DNA of 64,000 bases. It comes from Isoetes taiwanensis (lineage: Eukaryota > Streptophyta > Lycopodiopsida > Isoetales > Isoetaceae). The stretch spans positions 8,376,779 through 8,440,778 of the forward strand of contig JAJEKV010000059.1 of NCBI GenBank assembly GCA_021234155.1, given 5' to 3'. The position numbers were made by a program, and so were the translations under genes. The notes below the pieces were generated by a model, which worked only from the letters and a program-made list of their open reading frames with translations, was not told the origin of the DNA and did no database searches. Of this stretch, positions 1-10,370 are shown one piece after another (position 1 is the stretch's first letter; every line of letters begins with the position of its first letter).

Positions 1-155
1 AACATATAAGCACTTCTGACCATCTTATCTATGAATCATGTATGCATTTATATATTAAAGATGTAAGCAGTTATATATGATCACAAATATAGTAATGTAC
101 AAGATCTTATGTATTAAGATGAAAGATATGTATTACAAGTACAAGATCTCATGTA

Positions 156-1605
156 TTAAGATGAACAATGTGCTATGTCTTTCCACATGTCTACAATATA
201 TTTCGGAATTTGGACTGTTTTCGGCCTCTTGCCATTGGCATCCCAAGCATAATGAATGGCATCTAAATTTTCGTACCTTGAAGGATCGGAAGGATTAGGC
301 CGCCAACGCTTAGTCAAGCAGTCTTTGTAGTCCCCTCCAGTAGGCTTCCACCACGATACAAAAATATGGCCAAAATATGTAGATTCTGGATCAAGAACAG
401 CATTCTCCTCTGCATATCCTAACCAAGTTGCAGTGTTATCATCTCCAGGTCTGACTAGAACAAACATACCCTTTGTCACATGTACGTGAGGATCAAACTC
501 TTCAAGAGGCAACACTGGACGGCCATCTGACGGGCCACAATAAGATGGTAAAGGTCGTGTGACCAAGGCAGATACGTCGACCTCTGGAACAAATGCTGTT
601 TGTTCTAGAGGAGCTTGTCTTGTTTGTGGCCAAAATGCATCATTTTGAGGACGTCCTGGAGCAACATCCTCCAAAGAGATAAGAAGTCGGCTCCAAAGAC
701 TCAACACTTGCCGTGTATTGCCTTGCAAATAAGCTACTTTCTTGATTCTTACATATGTCCTTCCATAGGGAGATGTATTTGTTGATGCTATCCTTCAACC
801 CTGGAAGATCTTTCAATGTTGGTCTAGGAGGAATATTTTGTGGCACACCACTTGGTATCATTGGCTGACCATGTTCATCCTCTTTCCACATTCTAACTCC
901 CGGAGAATCTTTATGTAAGATTTTGTATTGCATAACAGGCCAATCTCCTGCCATCTTAAATTTGAAGAGCAATGGTTCAAGATGCCCAACTAGGCGTTGG
1001 CCCTTATCGTGATGAATCCTTCACAAAAGCCTTCCAATTTGGAACTTCATCAATAAAGTATGGAATTGGAGATTTCGCATTGCACTTCTTGAACAAGTAA
1101 AGTAGCTCGTAGTGTCAAAGCATCCGATGAACTCATCAAGGTTGAAAATTTTCCAAATAAAGCATCAATATCATCATGGGTGTGGCCGACCATCATAAAG
1201 CCCACTTGGATCTCATCAAAGACCTTAAGCCAAGTCAAATAAGATAAGTATGAAAAGACATACCTATTTTTGTTTTGCCCTGATGCATTATCAAGTTGCA
1301 AATAGAGATTTCGGGGAGAGGGTTGAAACACCTCGATTCGCTTGTAGTTGAAGCATTTGGCAATACTTCGCCATAGAAGCAAGTTTGTTCTTCAAAGGAT
1401 TGGTATCCTTGATCGCTTGCATCCATTTGCAATCCGCAGGCTTACTTCCATATAAGTCACCTATCTTGTCCTCTTGTACCAATTCCAAGTTATGCAATAT
1501 CCTAGAAAGTGAACCAATATGGAAGTTTGAATCATCTTTCCATAAATCAAGTGAGAAATGACCATAGGCACGTCCACCATGCCCATGAGTTAGAGCTCCC
1601 CACAA
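156..1605 (-). pseudogene. DUF7869-type transposon protein, C-terminal part, frameshifted
   Basis: The minus strand reads, in order, a stretch with LDLWKDDSNFHIGSL (about 1560-1500), the core motif LYLQLDNASGQNKNRYVF (about 1300-1250), VGFMMVGHTHDDIDALF (about 1205-1155), then a linker with GDWPVMQYKILHKDSP (about 950-900). It ends with a C-terminal piece holding GMFVLVRPGD and FGHIFVSWWKP (about 465-340). Spacing and motifs match DUF7869 proteins: an LDN..GQNKN strand followed by a GHTHxDIDxLF motif. The acidic and His residues suggest a nuclease/transposase-like fold, which is inference. The frame changes near 1380, 1050 and 700, so it is not one open frame here. The degenerate N-terminal half lies upstream at 2.4-3.7 kb in the same orientation. 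Family assignment is confident; whether the breaks are decay or sequence error is open. Confidence 0.75.
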
Positions 1606-2439
1606 AACCGCTCTTCAAGCGATCATTCCATACAGATTTTGCTAGATGATGACTTCTAGGCACTAAAGTCTTAACCTGATCCATCTTATCATGTATTATA
1701 CATAGATGATTTTCTGGAGACCGTTGTGACAATGCTCTCCAATGCCAATATTGACTTCTGCAAGAACGCTGCTCTAGCATATGAGCCCGACGTTGAATTG
1801 CAAGATTCCGTCTCTCTTTGTATCTTTTGTTTTTTTTTCCAACTTTTGCTTAATTACCACGCAGATGTTGCATTTAGAGAAGGTCATATTTTTGCAATGC
1901 TAACATCCGGAAATTCCCTCTTCCATATACTATAAAAGAGTTCAAGGCTACGCTTGTTCCCTCGTAAGCTCTTCAACGATCGCCCAACTTCTTTATGTAT
2001 AAGCTTCTTATTAAGAATGGAAGGAAGCTTATGACATTTTCTCTTACATCATCTCTACCTCTTTTGTTCCTATGGGGAATACTTTCAAGATTCTCCCCAT
2101 GAATCATCCGGCACACATTCGGTGGCGGTGTAGTGGATCCTCGGGCTTCTTAGAGCCAAGATACCATGTTCAGCTACCTTTGCACCTGCTTCATATCTCT
2201 TTCTCCAATTGTAAAATGTTGGATCGACCGATACCTAAAGCCATCGCCACCCAAATGCATGAATTCCATCCCCTTTGAGCACTATCCTGTCCTCTCCTTC
2301 TCTGTGTAAGTCACACTCAAAGACGCCAAAAAAAAGGTAACCCTTGCATTGTATGGTTGGGATAAAAATTCTTTTCTTAATTCACGACTTGATGCTTGGT
2401 AAGTTTCTTGTTGCAAGTGTTTTTTGCAGCAGCTTGACT

Positions 2440-3660
2440 TCATGAACTTATTGATTGAAGTTGTGGAGCATAGCCTTTCCTCTTTGCTTTTCCCCTTGGG
2501 CTCTCTTGAATCCTATGTGTGTAAGTATACTTCCTCTTTCGCTTGAATTGAGCCCGAATGTTGTCCTCAAATGATTCAAGCTCTATATCCTCATTTTCTT
2601 TAGCTTCTCGAGCTTGCGAGATGTTGTGAGATGCTTCTTCCATCCAACAGCATCACATCGCTATTTTCCCACCGAACAAGTGCATTCTCACTTGGCCTTT
2701 CTGCACAAGCATGACATCTCAGATCTTCTTTCATTAGTTCTGGAAGCACCTTTCCAACACAAAGGCCAACCTTTGTGTCTCCTAAGAATTCATCATCAAC
2801 AGCATCCTGAGGATCACTGAATAGAATTATAGCTTCTGCATATTTAGTTCTAGTACAAGAATGGAGAATGTGGCACTGCATTTCCAAGAGTTCTGTTCTT
2901 GAGTAACTAGTTGGTGGCTCATCATCATCTGATGGTATTCTGCGAGCAAACCGAGTAGCTAAATCCACTGATGGATCAATCTCTTCATCTGCATCTGATA
3001 CTGCCTCCACAGATTCTATGTATGAGTTGTATGAGGTAGGTGTCCCCATGTTTGATCTTGGTGTCTCATCATGGGCTGCATCAATGCCATGAAAACGTAT
3101 ATCACTTCGAGGCCATTCGATGAATGTGCCCACAGCCTCTGCCATATTATCTGCACCCGCACATGCAATCGGAAGCACCTGAGTTGGCACCACAGCCTCG
3201 GTAACTTGCACAACCACGTTCTGTGGATCAACATCCTTCCCATGGATGCTACTTCTATTAAGCCTATGACCTCTGCCAACAACAACATTGTCACTGCATA
3301 AGTTCACCAAGTTCTCCGTGTTGCTCATTGGCTGAGATGTAGGAGAACTGGTTGATGATGTAGAGGAACTACTAGGCAGGTTGGGGGTTTCCGTCTCAGA
3401 TGATGATACAGGTGTAGCATCTGGACAGATTCTCACGTCACGTCTAGGCCATTCGATAAGTGTGCCTACGGCTTCGGCAACGTTATCCGCACCTGCACAT
3501 GGAAAGGGAAGCACATGGGATGGAATTATGGCTTCAGTAACCTCCACGACGACGCGCCCTAAAGTAGTCAATGTTCTTTCCATGTATGTGCCCTCTATGC
3601 GCTCATGCCCCTAGCAACAACCACGTCCCCACAGAGGAAGTTCTGCAAGGTCCTTTTCCT
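2440..3660 (-). pseudogene. N-terminal part of the same transposon protein, with two DUF8039-like domains
   Basis: A 327-codon minus-strand frame (ATG at 3583, end at 2600) carries two copies of a domain ending EAVGT(L/F)IEWPR, at residues 11-50 and 123-163. This is the signature of DUF8039, a small domain known from plant En/Spm-like and Ulp1-linked transposon proteins. A Ser/Thr-rich linker (residues 59-89) separates the copies, and an acidic region (about 190-205) follows. A one-base deletion near 3600 separates the first copy from its upstream part: the other frame reads LCGDVVVARG, matching LCSDNVVVGRG in front of copy two. Downstream, a Lys/Arg-rich segment (2640-2440) leads towards the DUF7869 part. 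The start shown is therefore only the first ATG after the frameshift. Function unknown; a transposon origin is likely. Confidence 0.6.
3070..3660 (-). repeat. Intragenic tandem duplication, offset about 336 bp
   Basis: The two DUF8039-like copies and their upstream leader (LCSDNVVVGRG against LCGDVVVARG) repeat with a 112-codon offset. The nucleotide sequences of the two copies are clearly related but no longer identical, so the duplication is not recent. Confidence 0.65.
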
Positions 3661-3730
3661 GCAAGCATGCAATGACACACACATTGTTAGAAACCCCGCG
3701 GAAATAGGCATAAAAAATTCACAAAACAGA

Positions 3731-3860
3731 CAAATGGCGCGGGCGCGCCATTTGTCAAATAGCGCACCCACGCCATTTGTTGTTGCCACAAAATAGCGCA
3801 GCCGCGCCATTTGATTTGCAAAATAGCCGGATGCGCTTATTTGAGACAAATGCTTGCCGC
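3731..3860. repeat. Cluster of ~24-nt palindromes (CAAATGGCGC family)
   Basis: 3731-3754 is a perfect hairpin: arms CAAATGGCGC and GCGCCATTTG around loop GGGC. It is followed directly by imperfect relatives, one with loop ACCC and one with AGCC, and by single arms up to about 3860. Relatives recur at 5069-5090, 7440-7490, 9208-9231 and 9251-9274. Confidence 0.75.
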
Positions 3861-4184
3861 GCTTATTTGATCTAATGGCGACCAAACATTTGGCTTTCTT
3901 AGGAACGTAACAAGAAAACTTAGGACAAATAGACACACAAAGACATATTACTACAAGATTATTACAGATTGTTACAGACATCGCAGACATACAACACACT
4001 ACATTATTTCCTCGGATCACATAGTTTACTACAGACATTACTACGACATTTTCTGTGGTAGAAACATCATTCCGCACTTATAGGAGAAATTGGTCGACAG
4101 CTAAACTAAAGCGTAATGAAATACTAACCTTGGGATCATTGTAGATCGAGAATCTGCCATTGAAAGAAGGGAAGAGCTTTGAAT

Positions 4185-4400
4185 CAAGTGAAGCGCCTGC
4201 TAATCAAGTGAAGCGCCCGCTATGAAATGAAGAAGCGCTAGCCAAGTGAAGCGCCTATCAAAATGAAGAAGCCTATGAAATGAAGAAGCCTGCTAACTAT
4301 CCGCGAAGCCGCTATCAAATGAAGAAGCCGCTATGAAATGAAGAAGCGCCCGCTTATGAAATGAAGAAGCCGCAGCGCCAACTAAAGCCCACAAATCAAG
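4185..4400. repeat. Degenerate short tandem repeat around GAAATGAAGAAGC
   Basis: About ten irregular units built on (A)TGAAATGAAGAAGCGCC or AATCAAGTGAAGCGCC follow one another with small length changes. No coding frame is maintained. 3.86-4.18 kb upstream of it shows no further feature. Confidence 0.55.
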
Positions 4401-4599
4401 GTAGCGCCCAAAGTAACCCAATGCCTAAAGGCGGAATAGACGTCGACTTGGCGGCCAAGTCCTCTAAAGCAAGTACTGCGGATGTTGAAGCGAGGGCCGG
4501 AGCGTAAAATCGAATCCGCGAATACATCTAAGACGAAAAGCCTTCACGCTTACCATATCCGTACCGCCAGATTTTATAAAAGCGACAATATATGCTAAA

Positions 4600-4750
4600 A
4601 GTGGCGGGAATTCAAATTTTAAAATTAAATCATGGGACGGTGGAATTCAAATTTTAAAATTGCATGACGGGCGGGGGGAATTCAAATTTTAGAATTCACT
4701 TGATGACGGGCGGAAATTCAAATTCAAAATTTAAAAATTCAGGTGACGGA
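4600..4750. repeat. Tandem repeat of GGCGG-GAATTCAAATTTTAAAATT units
   Basis: Four units of about 35-45 bp alternate a GC-rich part (TGACGGGCGG-like) with an AT-rich, partly self-complementary part (GAATTCAAATTTTAAAATT). No gene signal. Confidence 0.6.
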
Positions 4751-5007
4751 CGGAAGGGTCAAGGTAGTGACGGCAAGGTGTGCGGGCAAAAACGTCGCGC
4801 CATTTATTTCGAGACGAGTTTATTTTCTCTCATTTCATTTCTTTCATTTCAGCGATCGGCCTTCTTCCGCATCGGCCTTCCGCCAAATACTTAGCCTTCT
4901 CTCTCTAAGCCTTCCGGGCTCTCTCTAGCGCCGAAGCCTTTGATCCGGGAGCTCGAGGAAAAAGGGTGGAGCAGAATTTCTACGGTCCCTGTACGGTCGC
5001 ATATACG

Positions 5008-5023
5008 ATGGCCTCCGGATCAG
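5008..5023 (+). other. Possible first coding exon of the 5-7 kb gene
   Basis: An ATG at 5008 opens a short frame (M A S G S) that ends at a good donor, CAG followed by GTTAGTT. A strong acceptor (TTTTCTTGTGCAG) lies at 5875, giving a candidate intron of 5024-5875. The direct join runs into a stop after about 13 codons, so the exon pairing is unproven or the next exon contains an indel. Confidence 0.3.
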
Positions 5024-5068
5024 GTTAGTTGTACTGTTTTTTAGCTGTTTTCGGGGTCATGGGTATTG

Positions 5069-5258
5069 AAATAGCGCGACCGCGCTGTTTCATGTAGCCA
5101 GGTGTCTAGGATAGCTAGTTCCTTTGGTTCCGTCTAAAAGAAATAGCGCGACCGCGCTGTTTCATGTAGCCAGGTGTCTAAGATAGTTAGTTCCTTTGGT
5201 TCCGTCTAAAAGAAATAGCGCGACCGCGCTGTTTCATGTAGCCAGGTGTCTAGGATAG
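5069..5258. repeat. 72-bp minisatellite, about 2.6 copies, each with a hairpin
   Basis: Unit starts at 5068, 5140 and 5212 are exactly 72 bp apart and nearly identical. Each begins with arms AAATAGCGC and GCGCTGTTT around loop GACC, a relative of the palindromes at 3.73 and 9.2 kb. The array lies inside the candidate intron 5024-5875. Confidence 0.85.
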
Positions 5259-5875
5259 AGTTTTTGTGGTTACGTTTTGGGCTGTGTTAGTTTTCTAGTT
5301 TGTTTAGATCAGATGTAGTGTAATACAAATGAAAACCGCTGCGCCATTTCCATCTAAATAAGCGTAATCGCCATTTCTCAACCCGGTAGTGGCGGCGATG
5401 GAAAATAGCATTAGGCCTCTATTATGAAATAACATTAGGCGCTTTCATTCTATCAAATATTTGATGCGCCATTTTGTATCCAATAAGCCGACTAGCTCAT
5501 TTATATCGAAAATAGCCGGGCGCCTCTCACTTTCGACACCAACAATCTAGAAATCGAACACTATTATCGACTTTCAGCGTCGAGAATGCCTCACTTCCTT
5601 GGCGGGAATAGAGTGTACACTCTGATTGTTGGGTGGGAAGTGGTGGCCATTTCGATACAAATGGCCGCAGTGGCGCCATTTACGATACAAATGGCCCACA
5701 CCATTTCTTGTATCGAAAATAAGCACCAATCATCATTGTCGGTAACAAATGGCCTTGTGGCGCTCATTCGCTACAAATGGCCTTGGCCGGCGCCATTCGA
5801 TCAAACCGCATGATTTGATTAAGGTTGGGTTTGGGTTTCATGATTTGATTGTTGATTTGTTGTTTTCTTGTGCAG

Positions 5876-6936
5876 CCCGCTGTCCAAGGCCCAAAACGTA
5901 GTGACGCTAGAAGACCGTGGTCATGGCCGGAAGGCCATGGTGCATGGAAATTGTCGTGGCAATTCCCTTTGGAGGAAGGGGTCGACCCCACAAAGGAGGA
6001 CAAGAGGAGAGAACTTTGCCTCCTCACAAAGTCAAGAAGTGGTGAGCAAGACGCCAGATGCAGCTTGGCATCATTGTCAACATGCGGGAGGTGAAAAAGC
6101 AGGGAAGATTAGACTTCCTTGGTTGCACAGTGGAGGATCCCGTGAATGTCGGATTGACTGATCGCATGGATCGGCGCTTTACGATCCACGATGATGGAGT
6201 CCAAAGATCAAGGACCGCATACCGCCGAAGAAAAAAATATCGGCCGTTGCCTTCATACGAGAACAGAGAGGCAGCTGGTATTAATGGCACGGTCGAGCTA
6301 CTTAGAGGATTTGGCATTCTCCGTTCAGCTATGGACGGATCAAAGAACTCTGTGTCACATATTGTCAGAGCCAAGACCTCTTGTAATATGCCTGCTCTAA
6401 TGGACAGCACTTGGCTTCGACAGGAGATTTCAAGGAAAAAGCCAAGCCTTAGGCAAGCCAAGCCAAGGGAAGATAAAGCCAAACCAAAGGAAGTCCTAAT
6501 GGAAGGGACAGGGGACGAGGAAGAGAATCAAAAGAAAGACGAGGAAAATGCGAGGTCTCCTCCGAAGGCAGCTCCCAAGTCTCCTCCTATCAGGATCGGT
6601 TCTCCTATCAAGTCCCCGGCCAAACAGGATTCAGAGAGAACCATTAGTGATACTAAATCCTCCCCACATCGGAGAGGTAAAGGCACTGCATCGACGGCTG
6701 ATAGCATTCCGCCTAAAAGGAAGAGGGAAACAAAGAAGGAGATGAGGGTCAGAAAGCAGAAGAAAATGGAAAGTTTGGAGGTGCCTTCGGAACTGAAGAT
6801 GGACCGTGATGCCGAGGAGGAGTTGGCAGAAGAAACTCTAAAAAAATACAAAGAAGACAGGCCACATGTTTCCTCTAGGTGTGACATATATCGTAAAAAT
6901 ATCCATCCGATATGGAAGAGGCACCTCCTAACATGA
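5876..6936 (+). CDS. Unrecognised Lys/Pro-rich protein, partly frameshifted
   Basis: The best frame (ATG 6058 to 6936, 292 codons) is preceded from the acceptor at 5875 by coding-like sequence in other frames, so the true start lies upstream. The N-terminal 120 residues look folded (LDFLGCTVEDPVNV, RRFTIHDDG). Residues about 130-260 are strongly charged and disordered, with PPKAAPKSPPIRIGSP and a basic PPKRKRETKKEMRVRKQKK stretch that could be a nuclear localisation signal. I do not recognise a family. It lies between palindrome-bearing repeats, and nearby plus-strand frames at 7.25-8.4 kb may be later exons of the same gene. A transposon-encoded accessory or DNA-binding protein is possible, but only inferred from context. 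Confidence 0.4.
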
Positions 6937-7248
6937 CAAAGACGAAGTTGTAAATCCCGAACATGTTAGGAACCGCGCAAGTCATTTGTCAAGATCCCCA
7001 TCCAAATTCACGCCGGCAGATGTGGTGCCCTTTGATCCGCATACAAAGCAGCCTAGTACCATGGTCACAAGAATCGACCGGCTGGTATGAGGTTCTACAT
7101 CATCAATGGCAACCATTCTCGCCTCCCCAGCCCACTCGGGTGTCGGGTTGGGGACGTAAGATGCCGTGAGTAGAACTCGAAAGATTTACACTTTTAGGTT
7201 CCGCAGAGTTTTTTCTCGAGAACCGAGTGACTTGACCTTCTTCAGCCG

Positions 7249-8403
7249 GTGGATGTCAATGACATCGAGCCCGATCGGTGTTTAAGGAACCCTACGCAGA
7301 TCGATATACACCACCGCGTAGGCAATACCGTGAGTGCGGCAAGCCAGCACCAAGAGAAAAGGCCAATCAAGAAGCGGCATTTAATACAAGGTATGTACCA
7401 TCGTATGAGCCAAATGGGAAATGCCGGGCAAAATGAAAGCCCAATGGCGCCATTTGAGGTCAAATGGCGCAATGGGCCATTTGACATCGCTTTGCCGCAT
7501 TCAAGCTCTAACATATTTGGTTTGCCTTTCAAAGATTACCTTGAAATGGTTGACAAGATTCTCGTGGGAAAGCATACCAAAGATGTCAACAAAGGTTCGC
7601 TTTCATGCCGGACGACATTTACGCCTCTCTTTTCGCCAAATGTGGAATAAATGGAAAAAGGGGAGCCGAAAGATAACAAGGGCCAACAAATAGCAGTCAA
7701 TTGGGCAAAGGATAAGGATTATTTTAGCGAGAACTACCTCGTGATGCATGAGAGGCCTAGATTATGAAGATTGCGTAACCCGCCCTCCAAGAAGCCATTA
7801 CAGGGACATTTATGTTAAGGTCACATCGGATTATAAGGGTGATAATTTTTTCAAGACAAGGGCACAGAACTTGAGGATTCTAGCCTACATGAAGAAGGAG
7901 ATTCTCAGCTACATCCATGACGAACTTGGAATCAAGTACAGAAAGTTTGAGGACTTGAGGAAGGTGTACGACGAATTCCCAGACTCAACCCTCCTATCGT
8001 GGGGTGTGGTGCATAATAAGTGGGTCTCCGATGGCATCCTGAAAGAGGGCGTCCACGGTAATGTGCCCTTCGCATTAGGCAGATCCATCCGTAAGATTAT
8101 AAAGCCCGAGGCCGAGGAGGAGTTAAAAAGATTTTTGTGGAGGCGTTTAGTGGTGGGATTGTCCAGATCGGATCGTGTTGCTCGCCAAAGATGATCTCCG
8201 CTCGATGCGAGGCAAATTACCCGATTTGGGATCCCGCCACCGCCAAATTCTTTGATGCTGCTTCTAAGATGACAGATGTCGAGAAATATTGGATAATATG
8301 TTTTGCTAAGCCGGAACATATGAGTCTCTTCTGCACTGCCCTGGAGAGACTAGAATCCAGATCTAGAGTTTACTTAGGCATGTATGAAGAGGAAAGTGGG
8401 TGA
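7249..8403 (+). pseudogene. Unrecognised plus-strand coding sequence, broken
   Basis: Several plus-strand frames follow one another: 7249-7650, 7748-8194 (146 codons with FFKTRAQNLRILAYMKKEI and RKFEDLRKVYDEFPDS) and 8137-8403 (ATAKFFDAASKMTDVEKYW). Overlapping frames and consistent strand suggest one protein with one-base indels near 7650-7740 and 8140-8200. The sequence is helix-rich, with alternating charged residues and no motif I can name. Palindrome-family arms (AAATGGCGCCATTTG-like) occur at 7440-7490 within the coding stretch. It may be the 3' part of the gene beginning at 5.0-5.9 kb. Confidence 0.35.
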
Positions 8404-9200
8404 GCACCGTGGTGGCATAAAAGAGCCAACATCCGTGGGTTCTAGCCACCGTGATCTCAGCCCAAGCACACCGATGAACACCGATCTCGTGTTTTATGGT
8501 GAACATCCCCGAAAGCACCTGAAGTTCCTAAGACCCATAAAGATGCAAGTTGGTGCCGAGCCGCATAATCCGCTAACAAGCCCCGAGGGGATGGTTCAAA
8601 TACAGCTTGGCAAGGTATGGAAGGGGAATACTTGGTTCACAAGCAGTTGGTCCCGCTACAACAAAGATACCTTGTCGATAAACTCGCCCTCCGTGTAACT
8701 TCGCTCGACTTTTTTTTGTGGGGCTTTCACTAGGGCATCATTGCGCTTAAAAGGAGTAGTGTGGCCTATGAGCATGATGGAAAAAAAGATCCAATGTATG
8801 CTAGGGATTCTTGGAAGAATTGACAACGCCATTAATCCCTTTGCTTGATCCAAAGCCATGGACTCTCGAAGGTTTTGCACCGATCGACCGACCTACTCCG
8901 GAGAGTCATCACATGGTGGTAGAGGAGAGGGGTCACTGTGTCGGTGCAGAGAGATGCCACAGATCCGGGAACAAGTTGGACAAGACACGGATTCGCAGAT
9001 TGACCGGTAAGATTAACCCTACCGATATTGATAACGCAGATGATAAGATTTTTGGTGAGGAATATTGAAAAATAATTTGCATATCATACTTGTATATAAG
9101 ATTTACCTCTGTGGTATTGATGGTTACTGTACTGATTCATCTTTTGAATACTGATGACACATACGATCTTAATGTTTTTGCCCCTTTTGTATATCTTACT
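8404..9200. other. No clear gene
   Basis: Only short frames are present (8384-8698 and 8811-9068 on plus). They could be tail exons of the preceding unknown gene, but they show no motif or splice support that I trust. From 9070 the sequence becomes AT-rich. Confidence 0.4.
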
Positions 9201-9207
9201 TGTCAAG

Positions 9208-9430
9208 CAAATAGCGCAGTAGCGCCATTTGCAATATGAATATATTGCAACAAACTGCGCGGGCGCGCTATTTGTTTGCTTTTTCCCGTGTATTTTCCTT
9301 ATGTTTCACTTCAAATGCAGCGACTTTATTGCTTTTATTCCACAATTTTTATTCAAATGGCGCAACCAGGTTGTTTCGCCCGTCGATTTCCGCCCCATTT
9401 CGTGTCAAATAGCGCGGTTTTCAGGCTAAT
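9208..9430. repeat. Second cluster of ~24-nt palindromes
   Basis: 9208-9231 has arms CAAATAGCGC and GCGCCATTTG around loop AGTA. 9251-9274 has arms CAAACTGCGC and GCGCTATTTG around loop GGGC. Isolated arms (CAAATGGCGCAACC, CAAATAGCGCGG) follow to about 9430. Arm length and loop length match the cluster at 3731, but loop bases and single arm bases differ. Confidence 0.75.
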
Positions 9431-9644
9431 CCTTGTGCATTTTTTAGTAAATAGCGCAGACTTGATTGCTGAATGTGTGAAAAAACAACGAACAATTTCA
9501 TTTCGAGCGAAAATGGAATCACGAAATTTCCAACTTTAATGAAACTCTGCTTTATTTAGAGAGACGCGTGTTTCCAATATCCAAAAGTTATATACCTTTT
9601 CTCGATCTAGACTTCTTATTGAACATGGACCAAGGTCCTCCAAT

Positions 9645-10370
9645 CTAAGCTAATCCCCTTTTGTCTACGACAGCACATACAACCCTTCTTTTCAAGTTTA
9701 GAGCCCGTGAAACAGCAGCACGATTGCTGCATCCAATGATAGCCATCATCAAGGTGGAGGACCTTGCTTGATTGATATCTTGAGTCCTGCATCGTTTCTT
9801 AATAGCAAGAGTCTCTTTCACATTGTTAACACATTTAATTCTTTGTTTCCTATGATACCACATACAGGAAGCTGTTCTGCTGCTCTTGCAAATACTTCTT
9901 TTTTATCCTCAAAATGCAAATTAAAACATACCTTCTTGGTGAAATCAATAATTTCCTTGGCCAATTTTTGTTTCTGTCTGGTAATGATTCTTTCTTTTTC
10001 CGTATCTGCTCCCAAGACCAATTTCTCAGACTCTCTTCCTCTTCCTTTGCAGTCTCCTTTTAGCTGATAGAATTCTTCTACATGCAGTATTTGGAGATAC
10101 ACAATTGCATACCTTTCTGCAATCATCTAAGCATGTTGTAGAGGCTTCAGGAACTGGAGATGCTGGAGATGAAGGTACCGCGGTAGCAGGTGCATATGCA
10201 TATGGATCCACAATTGCGTGGATTTCTTGTAGGTTTGATGCCTCACGTTGCACAACACACTTTGGAATGAATTCATCCAGAGTAATACCGAGAGCAGCAA
10301 CAAGGTCTTCTGGATCTTGGCCATCAAATTGAGCTGCAAATTCAGCAGCATATCTTTCAATCAAATCCAT
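9645..10370 (-). pseudogene. Unrecognised minus-strand ORF set, frameshifted
   Basis: Reading the minus strand, a frame from 10370 gives MDLIERYAAEF, GQDPEDLVAALGITLDEF and a Pro/Ala-rich linker. After a frame change near 10100 it continues as a Lys/Glu-rich helix (EKERIITRQKQKLAKEI, about 9990-9940), and a third frame ends with IGCSNRAAVSRALNLKRRVV (about 9730-9680), which could be a helix-turn-helix. The length and composition suggest a small transposon-encoded or captured protein. I cannot assign a family. The frame switches argue against a functional gene as written. Confidence 0.35.
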
